64,000 nt of DNA from UBA5018 sp044356735. Its GTDB lineage: Bacteria; Cyanobacteriota; Cyanobacteriia; PCC-6307; Cyanobiaceae. This document shows, piece after piece, positions 58,644 through 64,000 of this stretch. Numbering within the stretch: position 1 is the first letter of the stretch; every line of letters starts with the position of its first letter. Below the pieces are notes generated by a model that had not been told where the DNA came from, ran no database searches, and worked only from the letters and a program-made list of their open reading frames with translations. The stretch is from NCBI GenBank assembly GCA_044356735.1, contig JBIKVR010000001.1, forward strand, positions 13,278 through 77,277, given 5' to 3'. Made by a program: the position numbers and the translations under genes.

Positions 58644-59816
58644 TCAATAACGGGGCACGCTGGGGTCCACCTCTTTGCTCCAGGCATCGATGCCACCGGC
58701 CACATTGATGCCCTCGATGCCATGGCGGCCGAGGGCGATCAGCGCCTTGGCGGAACGGCCACCCAATTTGCAATGCACATAGAGCCTGCGGTTGGCGGCC
58801 AGGCGACGCACCTCTTCTATCGCCTCACCAGTTTCGATGCGATCTAAAGGCACCAGCACCGCCCCCTCAATATGGGCAATCTCGGCCTCGTTGGGGTTGC
58901 GCACATCCAGCAACAGCAGATCGTCAGACTGCTGATCGAGCAGGCTTTTCAATTCGGTAACCGCAATACTGGCTACGGCGCCGGCCTCCTCCTGGCCCGG
59001 GGCGCTGCCGGCCACCCCGCAGAACTGTTGATAATCAATCAGCTTGTCAATCACCGGCCGCTCGGGGCTGGGCCGCAACTTCAGTTCGCGGAATTTCATG
59101 CCCAGGGCATCGAATAGCAACAGCCGACCGCTGAGGGTGGTGCCGATGCCGGTGATGATTTTCACCGCCTCAGTGGCTTGAATCACGCCGATGATGCCTG
59201 GCAAAACGCCCACCACGCCGCCCTCGGCGCAGGAGGGCACCATGCCCGGCGGCGGCGGCTCCGGAAACAAATCCCGATAGTTGGGACTTTGCTCATCGAG
59301 GTTGAATACCGTGGCCTGCCCTTCAAAGCGGAAGATCGAGCCATACACATTTGGCTTGCCCAACAGCACACAGGCATCGTTCACCAGGTAGCGGGTGGGG
59401 AAGTTATCGGTGCCGTCGCAAACGAGGTCGTAGGGCTCAATGATCTCCAGGGCGTTCTCACTGCTGAGCGCCGTGGGGTACAGATCCACCTGGCAGTGGG
59501 GGTTGATCTCCAGGATGCGGGCCTTGGCCGACTCGATCTTGGGTTTACCCACCCAGCTGGTGCCGTGGATCACCTGGCGCTGCAGGTTGGAATGGTCCAC
59601 CACATCGAAATCAACGATGCCGATGCGACCCACACCGGCGGCGGCCAGATAGAGCAACAGCGGCGAACCGAGGCCGCCGGTGCCCACGCAGAGCACGGCG
59701 GCGGCTTTGAGCCGCTTTTGGCCCGCCATGCCCACTTCCGGCAGGATCAAATGCCGGGAGAAGCGGGCCAGCTCATCGGGACTGAGCTGAACGTTGGAGA
59801 TATCGGGGGGGAGCAT
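58644..59816 (-). CDS. moeB: MoeB/ThiF-type adenylyltransferase with rhodanese domain
   Basis: Activates the C-terminus of a ubiquitin-like sulfur carrier (MoaD/ThiS) by adenylation and, through the rhodanese, helps thiolate it. 390 residues. E1-like domain: FSRHLILPEVGMAGQKRLKA, ATP site VGTGGLGSPLLLYLAAAGVG, VDFDVVDHSNLQRQVIHG and PSCAEGGVVGVLPGIIG. The C-terminal rhodanese (about 290-390) has the active Cys in YVHCKLGGRSAKAL and ends INVAGGIDAWSKEVDP. A JAMM peptidase gene of the same pathway type lies upstream. Confidence 0.93.
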   Translation of the reverse strand: MLPPDISNVQLSPDELARFSRHLILPEVGMAGQKRLKAAAVLCVGTGGLGSPLLLYLAAAGVGRIGIVDFDVVDHSNLQRQVIHGTSWVGKPKIESAKARILEINPHCQVDLYPTALSSENALEIIEPYDLVCDGTDNFPTRYLVNDACVLLGKPNVYGSIFRFEGQATVFNLDEQSPNYRDLFPEPPPPGMVPSCAEGGVVGVLPGIIGVIQATEAVKIITGIGTTLSGRLLLFDALGMKFRELKLRPSPERPVIDKLIDYQQFCGVAGSAPGQEEAGAVASIAVTELKSLLDQQSDDLLLLDVRNPNEAEIAHIEGAVLVPLDRIETGEAIEEVRRLAANRRLYVHCKLGGRSAKALIALGRHGIEGINVAGGIDAWSKEVDPSVPRY

Positions 59817-59925
59817 GGCGGGCCGGAGAACTGGGGCGGCGGCCCTGGCCCCCTACCCGTCTTGGCATCCATTCTCCCTCGCCGCCCGCTCCTGCCGAGC
59901 TGCTGCCCTGTAGACAGCCAACTGC

Positions 59926-60381
59926 CTAGGCGTCCGGCTGCCTACAGGGCAGCAGCTCGGGTGGCTCCTCCCCCTCCTCCAGCCACCAGCAGAGCGTCTC
60001 CGGCCCCTGGCCCAGCTGGCTCGGGCCGCGGATCAGCATCAGGGCAGGCGCCACCGTGAAGGCACGATCGCTGGCGGAGGGCAAGGGCGCCGTGGTCGGG
60101 TGGCTGTGGGCAGAACCGAGCAACTCCAGCCCCAAAGCGCGCGCCCATTTCTGGGCCTGCAGCTGCTCACGGGGATCGATGGCGAAACGCTGATCACGCC
60201 GCGCCAGTTCCGGCCAGACATTGCAGCAGGGCCAGAGCCGCTCCAGCCGCCAACAGGCCCCCAGCCGTCTACCCACCAGCAGGGCACAGCCCTCCTCGGG
60301 CGCCACGGCCTCCAGCCAGAGGCCCAAGATGGTGAGCAGCTCCGCACGCGCCTCAACCTGTGCTGGCTTCTGGAAGGTCAC
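59926..60381 (-). CDS. Mov34/MPN (JAMM) metallopeptidase
   Basis: A 151-residue JAB1/MPN protease with catalytic Glu in APEEGCALLVG and the zinc motif SAHSHPTTAPLPSASD (HxH-x7+-SxxD). Bacterial members (Mec+/JAMM type) release the C-terminal cap from sulfur-carrier proteins before activation by MoeB/ThiF-like enzymes. The position upstream of moeB on the same strand supports a shared sulfur-transfer role. Confidence 0.87.
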   Translation of the reverse strand: MTFQKPAQVEARAELLTILGLWLEAVAPEEGCALLVGRRLGACWRLERLWPCCNVWPELARRDQRFAIDPREQLQAQKWARALGLELLGSAHSHPTTAPLPSASDRAFTVAPALMLIRGPSQLGQGPETLCWWLEEGEEPPELLPCRQPDA

Positions 60382-60424
60382 CCGGATACCTTATGGGCAA
60401 ATCAACTTCTGGGGATCGCCGTCG

Positions 60425-60826
60425 ATGAGCGACAGCAGCACTGAAACTCTCGAGAGCGACGCCACCACCAGCGCTGAGAGCGCTGCCCCAAGCAGTGCGG
60501 AAGCGCCTGGGGTGGCATCGATCAATTTCAAGGAGCGCTACGGCGAGATCATCTCCAAACTGAACCAGACCCTCAATCAGGTGGACTGGAGCCAGATGGG
60601 TCGGATCGGCAAGGCCTCCGGCGTGATCCTGGTGGTGATCGTGGCCCAGATCCTGATCAAGGGCGTGTTGGACACCATCAACCTGCTGCCCGTGGTGCCA
60701 GGCCTGCTGGAACTGCTCGGCTTGGTCGTGGTGGGCCAGTGGAGCTGGAAGAACCTCACCACCGCTGAAAAGCGCAATGCCGTAGTGACCCGAATCCAGA
60801 CCATGCGCCAGGAATACCTGGGCTGA
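60425..60826 (+). CDS. CAAD/CURT1-type thylakoid membrane protein
   Basis: A protein of 133 residues from ATG 60425. Ser/Thr/Glu-rich N-terminus, then NFKERYGEIISKLNQTLNQV (amphipathic helix), two membrane helices (GVILVVIVAQILIKGVLDTI; VPGLLELLGLVVVGQWSWKN) and a basic end TTAEKRNAVVTRIQTM. This is the CAAD domain, homologous to plant CURT1 proteins that bend thylakoid membranes and, in other proteins, anchor tRNA synthetases. Confidence 0.87.
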   Translation: MSDSSTETLESDATTSAESAAPSSAEAPGVASINFKERYGEIISKLNQTLNQVDWSQMGRIGKASGVILVVIVAQILIKGVLDTINLLPVVPGLLELLGLVVVGQWSWKNLTTAEKRNAVVTRIQTMRQEYLG

Positions 60827-61098
60827 TTGATCCAGGCCTGGATAACCAGGCCTAATCGAATCAAATCTTAGCCAAATAGGCTCTAGCGAGCCAGGCCCAA
60901 GCAAGCCAGGCTCTACCGAGACATGCCTGCGTAACCAGGCCAAGACAGCCTGAGCCCAGTTAGTGGCGAGCCCGAACCAAGCGAGCCAGGACCTCGCGAT
61001 CTAGGATCTAGCGATCTAGGATCTAGCGATCTAGGGCCCAGTGAGCCAATCATAAATAATTTAGCGCTAAATACTTCCCCTGGTCGCCACTGGGCAAA
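60827..61098. repeat. Degenerate tandem repeats after the CAAD gene
   Basis: A 15-nt unit GATCTAGGATCTAGC repeats about 2.5 times (61000-61035), preceded by many looser copies of GAGCCAGGC / CCAGGCCTA spread over 60830-61000. No gene is present. The AT-rich block near 61050-61065 (ATAAATAATTTAGCGCTAAA) contains the palindrome TTTAGCGCTAAA and may form a terminator-like stem for the fructosamine kinase gene. Confidence 0.6.
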
Positions 61099-62049
61099 TC
61101 AATCCAGTGGCGATCGGGCCAACAAAGACTTGATTACAGTCTCTGCCTGGCCAGCATAGCCCCCACCAAACAAGTTGGCGTGGTTTAGCAAGTGATAGAG
61201 GTTGTAGAGCGGCACTCGCGCCGCAGCCCCTGGTGGCAATGGCCACTGCTGTTGGTAGCCCGAGAAAAACGCCTGCGGGAATCCCCCGAACAACCGCGCC
61301 ATCGCCAGATCCACCTCCCGGTCGGCCCAATGGCAGGCAGGGTCAAAAATGCTGGCTCCGCCGCCCCTCAGCACACCGGCATTGCCGCTCCACAGGTCGC
61401 CGTGCACCAGTACGGGCTCGGCCCCATGGCCCGCCAGCCACTGGGGCACCAGCGCCAACAACCGCTGGGCCCCAGTCATGGATTGGCCCGAGCGCTCCAG
61501 CAGCGCCAACTGGGGTGCCAGCCGTCGCTGGGCGAAAAAATCTCCCCAATCGGGCAGCCAACCGTTGAGCTGGATCGTCGAGCCGATGTAGTTGTCGGCT
61601 TGCCAACCAAATCCCTGGCCCCCATGGGCCATCTGCGACTGGCGATGCAGCCGCGCCAGGCTTTCACCCAATTGCGTCCAACCCTGATCGCCGCCTAGAT
61701 CGAGCCAGGGCAGCACCAACACAGACCAATCGCCCACCCGGCCCAAAGCCAGGGGAGTGGGCACGCTGAGCTGATCAATCCCGGCAGCCATGCCGGCCAG
61801 GGCAACCAGCCCCTCGGCCTCGGCCTGCAGCAGGGGTAGGGCGCTGGCTCGATTGGTCTTGATGAACAGTCGCTGGCCCCCCTGCCCCTGCAGGCACCAG
61901 GCCCTGTGGATACAGCCCCCCGCCAGGGGCTGCATAGACAAGTCGGCTGCATCCCAGCCCAACTGCGCCTGCAGCCAGCTAGCCAGATCAGCGGGGGCGG
62001 GGGCGGCCAGCGGACGATCGATACCAAAGCCCTGCCAGCATGCCGTCAA
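61099..62049 (-). CDS. Fructosamine kinase family protein
   Basis: A protein of 316 residues with a kinase-like fold: LFIKTNRASALPLLQAEAEG (ATP Lys), LARLHRQSQMAHGGQGFGWQ, DNYIGSTIQLNG, the catalytic loop VLVHGDLWSGNAGVL and the metal Asp in SIFDPACHWADREVDLAM. Fructosamine/ribulosamine kinases phosphorylate glycated protein amines so that they break down. The start is uncertain; TTG 62049 fits the family length, as the further upstream frame is Cys/Trp-rich noise. Confidence 0.85.
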   Translation of the reverse strand: MTACWQGFGIDRPLAAPAPADLASWLQAQLGWDAADLSMQPLAGGCIHRAWCLQGQGGQRLFIKTNRASALPLLQAEAEGLVALAGMAAGIDQLSVPTPLALGRVGDWSVLVLPWLDLGGDQGWTQLGESLARLHRQSQMAHGGQGFGWQADNYIGSTIQLNGWLPDWGDFFAQRRLAPQLALLERSGQSMTGAQRLLALVPQWLAGHGAEPVLVHGDLWSGNAGVLRGGGASIFDPACHWADREVDLAMARLFGGFPQAFFSGYQQQWPLPPGAAARVPLYNLYHLLNHANLFGGGYAGQAETVIKSLLARSPLD

Positions 62050-62099
62050 CCAACACTTTTGGCAGCACTTTGGGTAGCTCTTTGGCCAACAGCAAGGGC

Positions 62100-62215
62100 A
62101 GCAGAGAGCTGGGTAATACAGAGACCGCCAGCGGACCCAGCAAAGAGAGGACCAGCAAAGAGCGGGCAAGTAGACAGCGGGCCAGTAAAGAGCTGGCAGG
62201 TAAACGGCTAACCAG
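62100..62215. repeat. Imperfect AGCAAAGAG/GGCCAG repeats
   Basis: The units CCAGCAAAGAG, CCAGTAAAGAG, AGCGGGCAAG and CTGGCAGGTAAA recur in tandem between the diverging fructosamine kinase and crtD genes. They are non-coding with respect to both. Confidence 0.5.
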
Positions 62216-62224
62216 TGCCTCCCG

Positions 62225-63787
62225 ATGAGCCAACCGAGCGCCAGCGACCGGGCCGATCAGGCCAAGGATCAAATAGTGGTGGTGGGCGCCGGCATCGCCG
62301 GGCTCACGGCGGCGGCGCTGCTGGCCCGGGCCGGCCAGCGGGTGTTGCTGCTGGAGGCCCATCACCAGAGCGGCGGCTGCGCCGGCAGTTTCCGCCGCGG
62401 TGCCTACAACTTTGACGTGGGAGCCACCCAGGTGGCGGGCCTGGAGCCGGGGGGCAGCCATGGGCGACTGCTGGCCCACCTGCAGGTGGCGCCACCGGCC
62501 GCCAGCCCCCTGGATCCCGCCTGCTCGGTGCAACTTGGCGATGGCAGCGCCCCGATCCAGATCTGGCGCAATCCCAGCCGCTGGCAAGCCGAACGCCTCA
62601 GGCAATTCCCGGGCAGCGAGAGGTTCTGGCAACTCACCGACGCCCTGCATCGCGCCAACTGGGCCTTTGCCGCTGGCGACCCGGTGCTGCCGCCTCGCAA
62701 TCTCTGGGATCTGGGCCAACTATTAGGGGCCCTGAAGCCAAACAACCTGGCCAGCGGTCTGCTGGCGGGCAGCACGGTTGCCGATCTGTTGTGGCTATGC
62801 GGCTGCGGTGGCGATAGCCGCCTGAGGCGTTTTCTCGATCTACAGCTGAAGCTCTATTCCCAGGAACCGGCCGATCGCACCGCCGCCCTCTACGGCGCCA
62901 CGGTGCTGGCCATCGCCCAGGAGCCGCTGGGCCTCTGGCATCTAGAGGGATCGATGCAGGCCCTGGCCAGCTGCCTGGAGCAGGCCCTGACCAGTTGGGG
63001 GGGCGAGCTGCGCCTGCGCCAGCGCGTCCAGAGCCTGAGGCCCCTGGCCGGCCCGGGTGGCAAGGCAGGGGATGGCGGCTGGCGGGTGGAGGCCAGCGGT
63101 CCCGGCGGCAAAACCCTGGTGGTGGAGGCCGCCGATGTGGTCTGCAGCCTGCCCCCCCAGGCGCTGGCGGCGCTGCTGGGGCCCGCCATGCCGGCCCACT
63201 ACGCCCGCCGCATCGAGGATTTAGGCGAACCATCCGGCGCCCTGGTGCTCTATGGCGCCGTGCACCGCAGCCAGCTAGCGGCGGAGGTGGTGGTGCACTG
63301 CGCCCATCTGCAACTCGACTGGCCCGATCCAGGCCCGCTGTTCGTATCGGTGAGCCTGGAGGGCGACGGCCGCGCCCCCGCCGGCCAGGCCACCGTGATC
63401 GCCAGCGTGTTCACCGCCGCCAAGCCCTGGCTGGAGGGCGATGCCGCCGACTACGCCGCCCGCAAGCAGCTGGCGCTGCAGGGCATGCAGCAGGGGTTGT
63501 TAAAGCTGCTGGGCATCGGGCCCGACGACTGGCTGCACGCGGAACTGGCCACACCCAGGAGCTTTGCCCACTGGACCGGCAGGCCCTACGGCTATGTGGG
63601 GGGAATCGGCCAACACCCCAGTCGCTTTGGCCCCTTTGGCCTGGCCAGCCGCACCCCCCTAACCGGCCTCTGGCTCTGCGGCGATTCCATCTATCCCGGC
63701 GAAGGCACCGCCGGGGTGAGCCTCTCGGCCCTGACGGCCGCCCGCCAGCTGCTGGAGCGCCGCGGCCACACCTTGAAGCTGAACTGA
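62225..63787 (+). CDS. crtD: Carotenoid desaturase/isomerase-type oxidoreductase, probable CrtD
   Basis: An FAD-dependent phytoene-desaturase-family enzyme of 520 residues. Dinucleotide motif QIVVVGAGIAGLTAAALLAR, LEAHHQSGGCAGSFRRGAYN (second family motif) and the C-terminal FAD region LWLCGDSIYPGEGTAGVSLS. It resembles cyanobacterial C-3',4' desaturase CrtD more than CrtH (cis-carotene isomerase). CrtD makes myxol-type xanthophylls. The assignment between CrtD and other desaturase-like proteins is not certain from motifs alone. Confidence 0.7.
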   Translation: MSQPSASDRADQAKDQIVVVGAGIAGLTAAALLARAGQRVLLLEAHHQSGGCAGSFRRGAYNFDVGATQVAGLEPGGSHGRLLAHLQVAPPAASPLDPACSVQLGDGSAPIQIWRNPSRWQAERLRQFPGSERFWQLTDALHRANWAFAAGDPVLPPRNLWDLGQLLGALKPNNLASGLLAGSTVADLLWLCGCGGDSRLRRFLDLQLKLYSQEPADRTAALYGATVLAIAQEPLGLWHLEGSMQALASCLEQALTSWGGELRLRQRVQSLRPLAGPGGKAGDGGWRVEASGPGGKTLVVEAADVVCSLPPQALAALLGPAMPAHYARRIEDLGEPSGALVLYGAVHRSQLAAEVVVHCAHLQLDWPDPGPLFVSVSLEGDGRAPAGQATVIASVFTAAKPWLEGDAADYAARKQLALQGMQQGLLKLLGIGPDDWLHAELATPRSFAHWTGRPYGYVGGIGQHPSRFGPFGLASRTPLTGLWLCGDSIYPGEGTAGVSLSALTAARQLLERRGHTLKLN

Positions 63788-64000
63788 ACTGCCTCCAGAC
63801 TGGGCCAGGCAGACCAGACCAGGCAGGACAGAGACAGAGACAGTTAATCAAGCCAGGGATAAAGCCAACTCAACAATCAAATCCACTGCCATACGCTGAA
63901 CAAACAATTATTTTGATGGCCTTGCCAGCTGAGCGGCTTGAGCGGCAAATGCGCCATTGGCCGCGAAGGGTTATCCAAAACCGCCCTAGAGAAACTCAGG
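63788..64000. other. Intergenic end of window
   Basis: About 210 bp of mixed composition after crtD with no supported gene. The first part has loose GGCCAGGCAGACCAG / CAGGCAGGACAG repeats like those after the CAAD gene. Confidence 0.4.

Noticed and set aside
60990..61040. Possible CRISPR-like array (GATCTAGGATCTAGC units)
   Set aside because: Units are directly adjacent without spacers and only about 2.5 copies exist; no cas genes are in the window.

Overview
The window is a high-GC (visibly about 65-70 % GC in most genes) stretch of a unicellular picocyanobacterial chromosome of the Cyanobium / freshwater alpha-Synechococcus type. Support comes from cyanobacterium-specific families (Ycf66, CrtR, CrtD, IctB, SbtA/SbtB, CAAD/CURT1, DUF3177, DUF2973, TxlA, plant-type ferredoxin), an intein-containing flavin-dependent thymidylate synthase ThyX, and HIP1-type GCGATCGC octamers (for example near 2718, 33449 and 37214). 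No rRNA, CRISPR array or prophage structure was seen.

Layout. 1-4600: start of crtR, tRNA-Leu(UAG), a Ycf66 protein and an unusually long ileS. 4601-5142: a frameshifted cupin gene ending at an IS. 5142-19314: a segment bounded by two decayed, same-orientation IS5-like relics. It holds a broken antiporter fragment, glycogen phosphorylase, a phosphoglycerate-mutase-like phosphatase, an alpha-amylase with starch-binding domain, phosphoketolase plus acetate kinase, ferredoxin, an RCK-type channel and a TerB protein. Together these could break down stored glucan to acetyl phosphate, acetate and ATP. 19373-29886: housekeeping genes (DUF3177, FIST, trmB, ictB, GlcNAc-kinase-like, glmM, lytic transglycosylase, NIL-ferredoxin). 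29979-45377: txlA, thyX with intein, thiC with TPP riboswitch, sbtA-sbtB for bicarbonate uptake, acnB, a MerR regulator, a very unusual polyferredoxin/HEAT/cNMP-binding fusion, and a B12-riboswitch-controlled HupE.

45392-57373 is the accessory region. It contains a toxin-antitoxin remnant (truncated HigB, intact HigA), a broken nucleotidyltransferase, a 1299-codon AT-richer gene encoding a nuclease-STAND-NTPase-repeat protein that resembles antiphage Avs proteins, a broken YhcG-type nuclease, an unrecognised 388-residue protein with a second decayed copy 6 kb away, a DUF1156-like remnant joined to a duplicated piece of hupE, an OLD-like ATPase/Toprim protein and a cytochrome P450. This looks like a degraded and partly rebuilt defence island, and it is the most likely place for an undescribed system.

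57374-64000 returns to core functions: a UDP-glycosyltransferase, MoeB-rhodanese with a nearby JAMM peptidase, a CAAD protein, fructosamine kinase and a CrtD-type carotenoid desaturase. A recurring feature is in-frame, low-complexity repeat expansion in otherwise ordinary proteins (IleS, IctB, GlmM, TxlA, the NosR-like fusion).
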